DNA from: Chloroflexota bacterium
GTDB lineage: Bacteria; Chloroflexota; Anaerolineae; UBA2200; JACIWT01
Length of the DNA stretch: 32,271 nt
NCBI GenBank assembly: GCA_014360825.1
Contig: JACIWT010000023.1
Coordinates: forward strand, 1-32,271
Direction of reading: 5' to 3'
Positions within the stretch are counted from its first letter, which is position 1, and the number at the start of each line of letters is the position of its first letter. This document shows, piece after piece, positions 1-7,539 of this stretch. The position numbers and the translations under genes were made by a program. The notes beneath the pieces were generated by a model. It did no database searches. It was not told the DNA's origin and saw only the letters and a list, made by a program, of their open reading frames with translations.

Positions 1-120
1 AATTGGTTTCCTGGGGAAATTCAGGTAGCAATACCTAGCGAAGACGGAAAGAACATCCTAGATTTTAATGCGGATGATATCTTGAATCAGCGGGGGGATC
101 TTGTTTTCACTCTCCCTTGA
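1..120 (+). CDS. C-terminal end of cassette gene A1 (partial)
   Basis: An open frame from the first base runs 39 codons to TGA at 118-120. The tail contains PGEIQVAIPSEDG and ends DLVFTLP. It resembles the end of the ORF at 27366-28958 (PGSQAIISLP, then a hydrophobic finish ending VVFLVRSGS), and each is followed about 33 nt later by a homologous small membrane protein. I therefore read it as the end of a paralogue of that gene. The larger copy has an M23-like beta domain of uncertain function just before this tail. The gene starts left of the window. The assignment rests on gene order plus a short weak similarity. Confidence 0.6.
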   Translation, partial: NWFPGEIQVAIPSEDGKNILDFNADDILNQRGDLVFTLP

Positions 121-145
121 CAATAGAACCTCAATCTTTTATTCT
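117..145 (+). promoter_or_regulatory. Promoter for B1, near-leaderless
   Basis: TTGACA at 117-122 overlaps the TGA stop of A1. A 17-nt spacer leads to TATTCT at 140-145. The predicted transcription start (about 7 nt downstream, near 152) falls only a few bases before the ATG at 155. The B2 gene at the other end of the window has the same arrangement, which supports its being real. Confidence 0.6.
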
Positions 146-154
146 TAATGCAGG

Positions 155-707
155 ATGGAAACTGCCCAGGATTCTAAACTCCCCAAAATTGCCCTTTTTG
201 GTCTGATTTCTTTGATAATTGTCCTCATTGGGTTCAATCTTGCTCTCTCTCGCTATGGTGTCTTTTGGCGGAAACCCCAACCAGGGATTTCTTCACCCTC
301 TCCAGAGCCTCTCAAGGAGGTAGAATTCACCATCGGTTGTCCAGTGCCTCAAGATTACTGTCAGTCTGGAAAAGAAGTTTATTGGGAAGGGGAATTGGCA
401 GGAATAGAATTTATTTTACCTGAAGGAACGCCCTTGCTGGTAGCCTTTACGGGTGAGCCAAATCGGGGAGCGGGGAAAAACGAGGATGGAACACCTTTTA
501 AGGTAATTTCTTTAACTAGTCAAGAGGGCTATAAAGCCGTTTTTTTTCCAGGGAGAACCAGAGGTTTTACCCTTTGCCGTAAGGAAGGGTGACATTCTTA
601 CTCGGATAAGTGGTGAGCCAATTTTTTCTACCAGAGAAGTAAATTTTTATTTTAGTGTGGAAAAGGATGGAGAATCCCTGCCAATTACCGGCAATAGTTT
701 CCAATGA
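155..707 (+). CDS. Small membrane-anchored cassette protein B1, interrupted by a one-base frameshift
   Basis: The uninterrupted frame from ATG 155 ends at TGA 590-592 (145 aa). Removing one T from the run of eight T at 540-547 makes the frame continue to TGA 705-707, giving 183 aa against 184 aa for the paralogue at 28992-29546. The restored tail aligns with it (ILTRISGEP then TREVN, versus VLGRVSKEP then TREIN). The protein has a short cytoplasmic start, one membrane segment at about residues 11-31, the shared motif LSRYGVFW (paralogue MSRYGAFW), a Pro-rich stretch, and a beta-rich domain that could be a degenerate M23/lysostaphin-like barrel without metal ligands. There is no clear Shine-Dalgarno site. 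Its restored stop overlaps the start of C1. The frameshift may be a homopolymer sequencing error or a real mutation. Function unknown. Confidence 0.7.
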
Positions 708-1510
708 TGACTAAACGAATCTGTCAGATTTTCTTTTTCTTGCTTTTACTGGCTGGTTTCCTTTTCTGGCCCCAAAAAGCCTTGGCCGATACTTGCGGAG
801 AGGGCTGTACAGAAGTCTCTATGGCAGATTGCGAGAGAAATGGCGCTCTTTTAGAAAACAGGTGTTGTCAACCGGGCGAACCATGTGATGTTTGGACATT
901 TAAGTATGCTTATTCTTGTTGCAAATGTGGGGAATCCGGATGGTATTGGTGGATTTATTTGTATGCTTATTATCAGTGTGATGCTTCGGACCGGTGTGAA
1001 GGGGCGACGGGCGGAGGGAATACTGGTTATGCGGCCAATGGCCATGTGGTACCGGGGATTTGTAATGCCTCAAGTTACAATGGCACTGACCCGAATACCG
1101 CTTGTGTGAATGGGTCTTGGTATAAAACTTGCTGTACTCCGCCGGGCGTTTATCCAGTGACTTATTGTGAGGGCGGAAGGCCTGACCGCGATCTTTGTGC
1201 TAATTCGGGAGGAGTTTTGATTGACGGCCAGAGCTGCGGGACGGCGACTCCGCCGCCGGGGGCGACGCCGACGCCGACACCGACACCGGGAGAAACACCC
1301 GGGAGTTCAATTTGGGTGAATGTCAAAGGAGATGAGGTGATTAAGGGTTCTCGGGTTGAGATTGAGGTTTGCCAAAAACCAGCCCAATTATTTCACCAAC
1401 GACATAACGACAGGGCCAGTAATATGCAGTTTTCTCCCAATCTGGCTCGACCCGGGGATGAGGTTACCTTAACTTTTTCTACCCAGAATGTGGTCCGAGT
1501 TTTGCGCTAA
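704..1510 (+). CDS. Cys-rich secreted cassette protein C1, truncated
   Basis: The protein begins with a hydrophobic signal sequence (residues about 5-28, ending KALA-D). A Cys- and aromatic-rich module follows (repeated CC pairs, WYWWIYLYAYYQC), then a Thr-Pro linker at about 1248-1290, then IWVNVKGDEVIKGS and VCQKPAQ. The same order is present in the much longer C2 protein at 29548-31884. Right after VCQKPAQ the sequence jumps (LFHQRHNDRAS) to the Ig-like segment that lies about 190 residues further on in C2, so roughly 560 bp is missing. The ORF ends abruptly at 1510, just inside that Ig-like segment, where GC-rich sequence begins. ATG 704 overlaps the restored B1 stop (ATGA). ATG 707 is the alternative and matches the MTK start of C2. 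Likely surface-exposed; function unknown. Confidence 0.65.
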   Translation: MMTKRICQIFFFLLLLAGFLFWPQKALADTCGEGCTEVSMADCERNGALLENRCCQPGEPCDVWTFKYAYSCCKCGESGWYWWIYLYAYYQCDASDRCEGATGGGNTGYAANGHVVPGICNASSYNGTDPNTACVNGSWYKTCCTPPGVYPVTYCEGGRPDRDLCANSGGVLIDGQSCGTATPPPGATPTPTPTPGETPGSSIWVNVKGDEVIKGSRVEIEVCQKPAQLFHQRHNDRASNMQFSPNLARPGDEVTLTFSTQNVVRVLR

Positions 1511-1529
1511 GTCCTTGTCCTCCGCCCCA

Positions 1530-1559
1530 TTGACAAATCGCCATCCCACAGGGTAGAAT
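1530..1559 (+). promoter_or_regulatory. Sigma70-type promoter of the molybdenum hydroxylase operon
   Basis: TTGACA at 1530-1535, an 18-nt spacer, then TAGAAT at 1554-1559. It sits about 60 nt upstream of the first gene of the operon and just after the AT-rich segment ends, so the operon has a complete 5' end. Confidence 0.65.
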
Positions 1560-1619
1560 ACTCCTGTCCAGTGATTATGTATAAGGGTACATCAACTCCC
1601 AAAGATGAGAGGAGGGCAT

Positions 1620-2489
1620 ATGTTAAATATCGCTGCGTACCTATTTCCATCCTCTGTGGAGGAGGCATTGGAAATGCTGGCCGCCCACAGTGGGAACGCC
1701 CGGCTCATCGCGGGTGGAACCGATCTCGTACTGCAGAGCCAGCGGGGCCAGTGCCCCGCCGCTGTTTTCGTGGACATCACCCGCATCCCAGGCCTGGACA
1801 AAATTGAGGAACGCGACGGCTACATCTTCATTGGAGCCAACGTTACCCACGCCGCAGTAGCCAAATCACCGCTCATCCGACAGCGCGCTAACGTGCTGGC
1901 GGAGGCCTGTGGCATGGTCGGCGGACCACAGATCCGCAATGTGGGCACACTGGTAGGTAATGTGGTGAATGCGCTGCCTGCCGCTGACGGAGCAATTGCT
2001 CTTACCGCCCTGGACGCCGAAGCGGAAATCGCTGATGAGATGGGTCGGCGCTGGGCCCCTGTTATCGAACTCTACGAAGATGTGGGGATCTGCCGGGTCA
2101 ACCCGTGTGCTCAGATGGTCACAGCGCTGCGTTTTCACCCCCTGGAGCGCGGGATGAACGGTGCGTACCAGCGCCTGTCGCAGCGGAGAGCCTTGTGTTT
2201 GCCCATGCTCGCCGTGGCCACAGTGGTGGATATTGAGGAGGGACGCTTTCGCCAGGCACGCATCGCCATCGGACCCGTCGCGCCCCGGCCGTTGCGCCCG
2301 GCCGAGGCCGAAGCAGCGCTGGATGGGGTCCCAGTCAATGCAGAAAACATAGCCCACGCAGCCAGGCTGGCTGCGAAAGCATCGCACCCCCGCGATAGTT
2401 TGCTGCGCGGAAGTGCCGAATACCGCACAGCGATGGTCGAGGTGCTGGTGCGTCGTGCCTTGAGCAAAGCAGCCGGGTTGGAGGTGTAA
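1620..2489 (+). CDS. Xanthine dehydrogenase-type hydroxylase, FAD-binding (medium) subunit
   Basis: A 289-aa flavoprotein subunit of the molybdopterin hydroxylase family (CoxM/XdhB-like). It passes electrons from the iron-sulfur subunit to FAD. Seen: the FAD-binding loop AGGTDL at about residues 31-36, the second FAD motif IRNVGTLVGN followed by N-ALPAADG, and a C-terminal CODH_FAD_C-like region. ATG 1620 is preferred over ATG 1605 because GAGAGGAGGG lies immediately before it. The next gene begins 2 nt after the stop, so the three subunits form one operon. The family assignment is firm. The substrate is not known, because no purine-degradation or CO-oxidation partners are visible nearby. Confidence 0.92.
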   Translation: MLNIAAYLFPSSVEEALEMLAAHSGNARLIAGGTDLVLQSQRGQCPAAVFVDITRIPGLDKIEERDGYIFIGANVTHAAVAKSPLIRQRANVLAEACGMVGGPQIRNVGTLVGNVVNALPAADGAIALTALDAEAEIADEMGRRWAPVIELYEDVGICRVNPCAQMVTALRFHPLERGMNGAYQRLSQRRALCLPMLAVATVVDIEEGRFRQARIAIGPVAPRPLRPAEAEAALDGVPVNAENIAHAARLAAKASHPRDSLLRGSAEYRTAMVEVLVRRALSKAAGLEV

Positions 2490-2490
2490 C

Positions 2491-2973
2491 ATGCCTAAGA
2501 TTGAGATGACCGTCAATGGGAAAGCAGTCTCGGTGGATGTAGAACCAGGAGACTTGCTGGCCAACGTATTGCGCGACAAACTCGGTTTGATCGGCACCAA
2601 GATCGCCTGTGGAGAGGGTGAGTGTGGTTGCTGCACCGTCCTAGTGGACGGCGTGTCGGTTACATCCTGTATCTTCCCCGCGTTTAAGGCCGCCGGACGT
2701 GAGGTGCTGACCATCGAAGGACTATCGGAAGACGACCAACTCGATCCCATCCAGGAGGCTTTTAAGGAGAAAGCCGCAGCGCAGTGCGGTTACTGCACGC
2801 CAGGGATGATCATGTCCGCCAAAGCCCTACTGAACGAGAACCCACACCCCACTACAGAGGAGATCGAACAGGGCATTTCCGGCAACCTCTGCCGTTGCAC
2901 AGGCTACTATCAGATTGTGCAAGCCATTACTATGGCCGCCAGGCACATGGCAGAGAAAGGGGGTGCATCATGA
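2491..2973 (+). CDS. Xanthine dehydrogenase-type hydroxylase, 2Fe-2S (small) subunit
   Basis: A 160-aa iron-sulfur subunit with the normal two-cluster layout. The N-terminal plant-type ferredoxin domain has CGEGECGCC near residues 40-48. The C-terminal helical domain has CGYC and CRC motifs (QCGYCTPGM, then NLCRCTGY). It carries electrons from the molybdenum centre to the FAD subunit. Its stop overlaps the start of the large subunit by ATGA, pointing to coupled translation. Length and motifs are standard for CoxS/XdhC-type proteins. Confidence 0.95.
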   Translation: MPKIEMTVNGKAVSVDVEPGDLLANVLRDKLGLIGTKIACGEGECGCCTVLVDGVSVTSCIFPAFKAAGREVLTIEGLSEDDQLDPIQEAFKEKAAAQCGYCTPGMIMSAKALLNENPHPTTEEIEQGISGNLCRCTGYYQIVQAITMAARHMAEKGGAS

Positions 2974-5195
2974 GCGAGAGCATCATTGGCACGAGCGTCA
3001 CCCGCCTAGATATTCACACCAAAGTCCAAGGCCAGCGCAAATACCCTCAAGATTTCAACATGGACGGCCAACTCTACGCGGTCGTAGTATGGGCGGAATA
3101 CCCTCACTCCATTGTCAAGCACATTGATACCAGCGCCGCCGAGGCCTCGCCCGGCGTGGTGCGGGTCATCACTTACAAGGATGTGCCAGTGAACGAATAC
3201 GGCATTAACATCAAGGACCAGCCCGTGCTCGTGGCGGAGGGCGATAAAGTGCGGTGGATGGGCGACCGGATCGCCATCGTGGTGGCGGAGAGTCAGCGGG
3301 CCGCTGAACAAGCGCGCAAGTTGGTGAAAGTGGAGTACGAGCCCCTGCCTGTGGTCACCGACCCGCGTGAGGCTATGAAACCAGATGCACCCCGAGTACA
3401 TGAGGAACGGGGTGAGAGCAACGTCCTCCATCACATCAAAATTCGCAAGGGCGATGTGGAGGCAGGCTTCGCTGAGGCCGACGTGGTCGTGGACGGCTAT
3501 TTCATCACGCCGGCCGTCGAGCACATCTACATGCAGCCCGAGGCAGGCATTGGCTACATAGATGAAGAGGGCAGGGTAACGGTCATCGCCGCCGCGCAGT
3601 GGCCCCACGACGACTTGCATCAAATCGCCCACTTCCTGAACCTACCTGAGGACCAGGTCCGTGAAATCGTGCCAGCCGTCGGCGGAGCGTTCGGTGGGCG
3701 CGAGGATATGTACATCCAACACTTGCTGGCGCTGGCCGCTTATGTGGTGCGCCGCCCGGTCAAGATGGTGTGGACGCGAGAGGAATCCATCCAGTGCAGT
3801 GGTAAGCGCCACCCGTTCTACATGAAGTACAAAGTGGGGGCGAAGCGCGATAGCATGTTGACGGCGATGGAGATCGAGATCATCACCGATGCTGGCGCTT
3901 ATGCCTCCACCAGTATCCCGGTGCTCAGCAATGCTGCCACTTTCGCTGCAGGACCATACAAAGTACCCAATGCCAAAGTGGACGCCTACACGGTCTACAC
4001 CAACAACGCCGTGACGATGGCTATGCGCGGTTTCGGTGCCACTCAGCCGCCAGTGGGCTATGAATCCATGATGGACCGGATGGCCGAGGCCCTGGGGATG
4101 GACCCTGTCGAGTTGCGAATGAAAAACCTCCTTGATGAAAGTGATGTGGCCCTCACCGGCAATGTGATGCGTGGCGGGGTCGCAGGGCTCAAGGAGACAC
4201 TGCGCCAGGCAGCCCTCGCTGCCGGCTGGCGGCAAGTGGGTGGACGATGGATCAAGCCAGATCTAGGCCAAGCGTCGGCGACATATAAGCGGCGAGGCAT
4301 CGGCGTGGCTGTGGCTTACAAGAATGTGGGCTACAGCCTGGGTTTCGATGACAAGGCAACTTGTACTGTCGAACTAAGCCTGGCCCCCAATGGGGATATC
4401 CAGCGTGCACTGCTCAAGATCGGCGCATCGGATGTCGGTGAAGGGGTGTGGACTGCATTAGCGCAGATCGCCGCTGAGACGTTGAAAATTGACATGTCCA
4501 AAGTGCGGCTGGCTTTCCTCGATACGGCCAAGGTGCCTGATGCAGGGAGTTCTTCGGCCTCCCGGCATGTGTTTGTCTCGGGCAACGCCGTAGTGCGTGC
4601 CTGCCAAGAGGCGTTGGCGAAGCGCGATGCCATCCTACGCGCCGAAACAGGCGAGACGAAGGTAGTAGCCCAGGCAACCTACCACGGCCGAGAGGCACGG
4701 GCCACGACGCCATTTGATCCCCAGACTGGGCTCTGTGAGCCACACTGTGCCTACGGCTATGCCACACAAATCGCGTTGGTGGAAGTGGATACGGAGACGG
4801 GCGAAGTAGAGGTGCTGAAGATCTGGTCTGCCCACGATGTGGGCAAGGCCATCAACCTGGAAATGGTCGTGGGGCAGATCGGCGGCGGGGTACATATGGG
4901 TGTGGGCTACGCACTCACTGAGCACTTCATCCAGCAAGGTGGCCGGGCCCAGACAAGACACATGAGCGAATACTACATCCCCACGGTGCGCGATATGCCG
5001 CGGGAACTGGTGCCCATCATCGTGGAGGTGCCTGACCCTTGGGGGCCTTACGGCGCAAAGGGATTGGGAGAAATGACCACATTGCCAACCGCCCCAGCCA
5101 TACTGAATGCTATCCACGATGCGACAGGAGTGTGGATTGACTCGCTGCCGGCGACGCCGGAGCGGGTGTGGCGCGCTCTACAGAGAAAAGGTTGA
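2970..5195 (+). CDS. Xanthine dehydrogenase-type hydroxylase, molybdopterin-binding (large) subunit
   Basis: A 741-aa catalytic subunit. ATG 2970 is chosen because it overlaps the small-subunit stop (ATGA) and has AAAGGGGG upstream; the frame is open further upstream without a better start. Seen: the molybdopterin motif GGAFGG at residues 238-243, AMRGFGATQ, and GLGE ending in the expected catalytic glutamate E701. It lacks the AYRCSFR-type active-site loop of true aerobic CO dehydrogenase large subunits, so a purine- or N-heterocycle/aldehyde-oxidising enzyme is more likely. The exact substrate cannot be read from sequence. No XdhC-type maturation factor is seen in the window. Confidence 0.93.
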   Translation: MSESIIGTSVTRLDIHTKVQGQRKYPQDFNMDGQLYAVVVWAEYPHSIVKHIDTSAAEASPGVVRVITYKDVPVNEYGINIKDQPVLVAEGDKVRWMGDRIAIVVAESQRAAEQARKLVKVEYEPLPVVTDPREAMKPDAPRVHEERGESNVLHHIKIRKGDVEAGFAEADVVVDGYFITPAVEHIYMQPEAGIGYIDEEGRVTVIAAAQWPHDDLHQIAHFLNLPEDQVREIVPAVGGAFGGREDMYIQHLLALAAYVVRRPVKMVWTREESIQCSGKRHPFYMKYKVGAKRDSMLTAMEIEIITDAGAYASTSIPVLSNAATFAAGPYKVPNAKVDAYTVYTNNAVTMAMRGFGATQPPVGYESMMDRMAEALGMDPVELRMKNLLDESDVALTGNVMRGGVAGLKETLRQAALAAGWRQVGGRWIKPDLGQASATYKRRGIGVAVAYKNVGYSLGFDDKATCTVELSLAPNGDIQRALLKIGASDVGEGVWTALAQIAAETLKIDMSKVRLAFLDTAKVPDAGSSSASRHVFVSGNAVVRACQEALAKRDAILRAETGETKVVAQATYHGREARATTPFDPQTGLCEPHCAYGYATQIALVEVDTETGEVEVLKIWSAHDVGKAINLEMVVGQIGGGVHMGVGYALTEHFIQQGGRAQTRHMSEYYIPTVRDMPRELVPIIVEVPDPWGPYGAKGLGEMTTLPTAPAILNAIHDATGVWIDSLPATPERVWRALQRKG

Positions 5196-5211
5196 GTCAA
5201 CAAGCACTGGG

Positions 5212-5239
5212 ATAGGGGTGTGAGATATCGCACCCCTAT
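5212..5239. terminator. Hairpin between convergent genes
   Basis: ATAGGGGTG at 5212-5220 pairs perfectly with CACCCCTAT at 5231-5239 around a 10-nt loop. It lies between the stop of the hydroxylase operon and the stop of the permease, which falls inside the right arm. On the plus strand it is followed by a weak T-rich tract. Probably a bidirectional terminator. Confidence 0.6.
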
Positions 5240-7458
5240 TCCTTTTCCACCTTCTTGGCCTGGCGTCGAATCCAGGCAATGGCTGCGGGCTCGTACCGGC
5301 GTACTAAGAGTACTGAGCAAGGGGCCTGATCGGCGATCTGATCGTCAACGGAACCGAAGAGTCGTGTTTGAGAAGCCCACTCTTCCGAGGCTCCAGCCAC
5401 AATCAGGTCGTAGCAATGGCGCGCCGCTTCTGCCAGGATGCCCTCCATCACTCCTCTCGCCTGTGCCACGCGCATAGTTATATTGGCAGGAACATAGCCC
5501 AATTCATCTTCAATGACGTCGCGAAGCAGCAATATCTCATCTTGTACGTCTTCCGCTCCGGTTGCCCTACTATATGTGTGCAAGGCTGTGATATGAGCAT
5601 CCTCTTGCTCAGCGATCTCGTAGGCCAGGCGAAGAGCCAGACGCGAATGAGGCCCTCCCCCAACTGGAACCAAGATGTGGCGGATCTCTTTCAGACCCCG
5701 GTCCAATAAGACAGCAATGTTGGTGCGTGCTTTTTGGATCACGACTTTCACCGGATTATCGGCTAAAGTCTGCGGGTTCAATGGTCCTGGCCAGCCCATC
5801 AATATGATTTTGACATCGCCGTGATCTTTGATTTCGCTTAGGATCCCTGTAGAGATATCTGGCGAAGCGCGCATTTTGGTGTACAGCGGCACGTTTCGAG
5901 CCTCCGCGTCTTCAGCAATCTGATTGAGCAAGGATTTCTGTCGCGGGCCCAAGTGGTCTACCAGGCGCTTTACCATGCCCTGCGGAAGACGAGAGGAAAC
6001 ACGCACAATGGTAAGAACGCAAATGCTGGTGTCCTCGCTCGCCTGTGCTAAGATCGAGGCGAGGTGGACTAGGCGTTGTGCAGTGCGGGGGTTGGCCACC
6101 GGAACTAGTATTCTGTCCTTCGCCGGTTCTCTGGCTTTGATGCTAGATGAGACCATCCGGATAATCGGTGGATAAAGGTAGTAGAAAGCAGTGCAGACTG
6201 CAAGCACACCGGCACCAAACAGCAGCGCTCGCCAATGGGTGAAGACAACAATGAGGAGACAGGTCCCCGCCGCTAAGTACGCTGTGAGTGGGAAGAATGG
6301 GGCCCTGAAGGGCCGCTTCATGTCTGGATGAAGTTCCCTCAGGCGGACCATAGCCAGGCTGGCCCAAAACAACACGAACAAGTAGCCAGAACTAGAGATA
6401 TAACTCAGAAAATCAACGAGGCCGATGGCAGCAACGAACCCGGTGACTGTGCCAATCACCAGAATGGCCAGATAGGGTGTTCTAAACCGCCCCAATCGGG
6501 ACATGAAACGAGGCCAAGCGCCGTCTCGGCTCATGGTAAATGCCTCGCGTGTAGCGCTCAGCATAGCTGTGTTGATCGAAGTGAGGGTAGCAAGCATCCC
6601 GGCAAGAGCCATCATCGGCACGCCCCAGCCAGGCAAGAATCGCCTTGCCGCATCGGTCAACGCGGTCTCGGAGCCAGCGACTTCCTGCCAAGGAACTGTG
6701 CCCAATGTCACGAGCGCCGCCGAGACATAAATGAGGGTGATCAGCGTCAGACTGATCAGGATACCGCGGGGAATATTGCGGCCAGGGTCTTTGATCTCCT
6801 CGGCATCGTCGGCGATCACCTCGAAGCCAACGTACGCGTTATAGACCAAAGCGATGGTCGCCAGTATTTTTCTCAGATTTTCCCAACCCCCTCGATAAAT
6901 GAAAAATGTGCCGCCAGGTGCGAATACCTCCCATCGGAAGCCCTCAGCAAGAGTCAAGCCGAGGATGATGTAAATACCCAGGAGCGCTAGCAATATCCCG
7001 CCCAGTACGATCTGGGTATTTCCTACTTTGCTAACCCCGAGGAAGTTGAGCACTGTGAACACGCCGATCACAGCGAGAGCGGTAGGAACGATTGGCAAGG
7101 AGGGGACGAACACCTGAAGTGAATAGGCAAACCCCACCGCCGAGAGGGCGCTGTAGAAGGTGCTGGAGAGACAGTCGAGAGAGCCCACCAGAAATGAGAG
7201 GAGACCAGGGCCCCATGCCTCGCGGACATAGGTAAGTGCGCCTCCTGTCTCAGGAAAGGAAGTGGCCATCTCGCTGTAATTCAGGGCGATGCTATAACTC
7301 AGCAGGCCGCCAGCCAGGAGAGCGAGGACCACAGCGGGACCTACCATCCCAGCGGCATGTCCGGTTAGCACGAAAATCTCCGCAGCGATGGTTCCGCCGG
7401 CGCCCAGCATCACCACCTGTGCTAAGTTCAATTCTCTTCTCAATCGGCGCTTGCTCAT
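5236..7458 (-). CDS. APC-family amino acid permease with two C-terminal universal stress protein domains
   Basis: A 740-aa protein. Residues about 10-430 are an APC-superfamily transporter with about 12 membrane segments and the family loop GAGGTIAAEIFVLTG. Residues about 448-580 and 592-725 are two UspA-like domains, each opening with an ILVPV strand. The second keeps a late FGSV element but not the full G-2x-G-9x-G(S/T) nucleotide loop, so ATP binding is uncertain. Permease-USP fusions are known in bacteria and archaea. The cytoplasmic tail could tie amino-acid or cation flux to energy or stress status. A good minus-strand promoter lies about 50 nt upstream. There is no obvious Shine-Dalgarno site before the ATG. 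Confidence 0.9.
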   Translation of the reverse strand: MSKRRLRRELNLAQVVMLGAGGTIAAEIFVLTGHAAGMVGPAVVLALLAGGLLSYSIALNYSEMATSFPETGGALTYVREAWGPGLLSFLVGSLDCLSSTFYSALSAVGFAYSLQVFVPSLPIVPTALAVIGVFTVLNFLGVSKVGNTQIVLGGILLALLGIYIILGLTLAEGFRWEVFAPGGTFFIYRGGWENLRKILATIALVYNAYVGFEVIADDAEEIKDPGRNIPRGILISLTLITLIYVSAALVTLGTVPWQEVAGSETALTDAARRFLPGWGVPMMALAGMLATLTSINTAMLSATREAFTMSRDGAWPRFMSRLGRFRTPYLAILVIGTVTGFVAAIGLVDFLSYISSSGYLFVLFWASLAMVRLRELHPDMKRPFRAPFFPLTAYLAAGTCLLIVVFTHWRALLFGAGVLAVCTAFYYLYPPIIRMVSSSIKAREPAKDRILVPVANPRTAQRLVHLASILAQASEDTSICVLTIVRVSSRLPQGMVKRLVDHLGPRQKSLLNQIAEDAEARNVPLYTKMRASPDISTGILSEIKDHGDVKIILMGWPGPLNPQTLADNPVKVVIQKARTNIAVLLDRGLKEIRHILVPVGGGPHSRLALRLAYEIAEQEDAHITALHTYSRATGAEDVQDEILLLRDVIEDELGYVPANITMRVAQARGVMEGILAEAARHCYDLIVAGASEEWASQTRLFGSVDDQIADQAPCSVLLVRRYEPAAIAWIRRQAKKVEKE

Positions 7459-7505
7459 AGGATGAATTTCTGCCCAGTATTTAGGTCCGATTCAGACAAG
7501 ATTTA

Positions 7506-7534
7506 ACTTTATCACTCGGTGGCGATTTTGTCAA
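7506..7534 (-). promoter_or_regulatory. Promoter of the APC-USP permease
   Basis: Read on the minus strand: TTGACA (7529-7534), a 17-nt spacer, TAAAGT (7506-7511). The -35 box lies almost on the stop codon of the upstream glycosyltransferase gene (7540-7542), so the permease is transcribed on its own. Confidence 0.6.
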
Positions 7535-7539
7535 AGTGC

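Noticed and set aside
590-592. In-frame TGA in B1 read as glycine (alternative code of some Patescibacteria) or selenocysteine
   Set aside because: Reading through in that frame does not restore similarity to B2, whereas a one-base shift does. A1, B1 and A2 also use TGA as a real stop.
1245-1295. Thr-Pro-encoding microsatellite as a non-coding repeat or CRISPR-like feature (also at 30,115-30,160 and 31,495-31,522)
   Set aside because: These stay in frame and encode flexible linkers between domains of secreted proteins.
2970-5195. Aerobic CO dehydrogenase large subunit (CoxL)
   Set aside because: Gene order would fit, but the AYRCSFR-type loop is absent and the corresponding region reads AMRGFGATQ, which is XDH-like.
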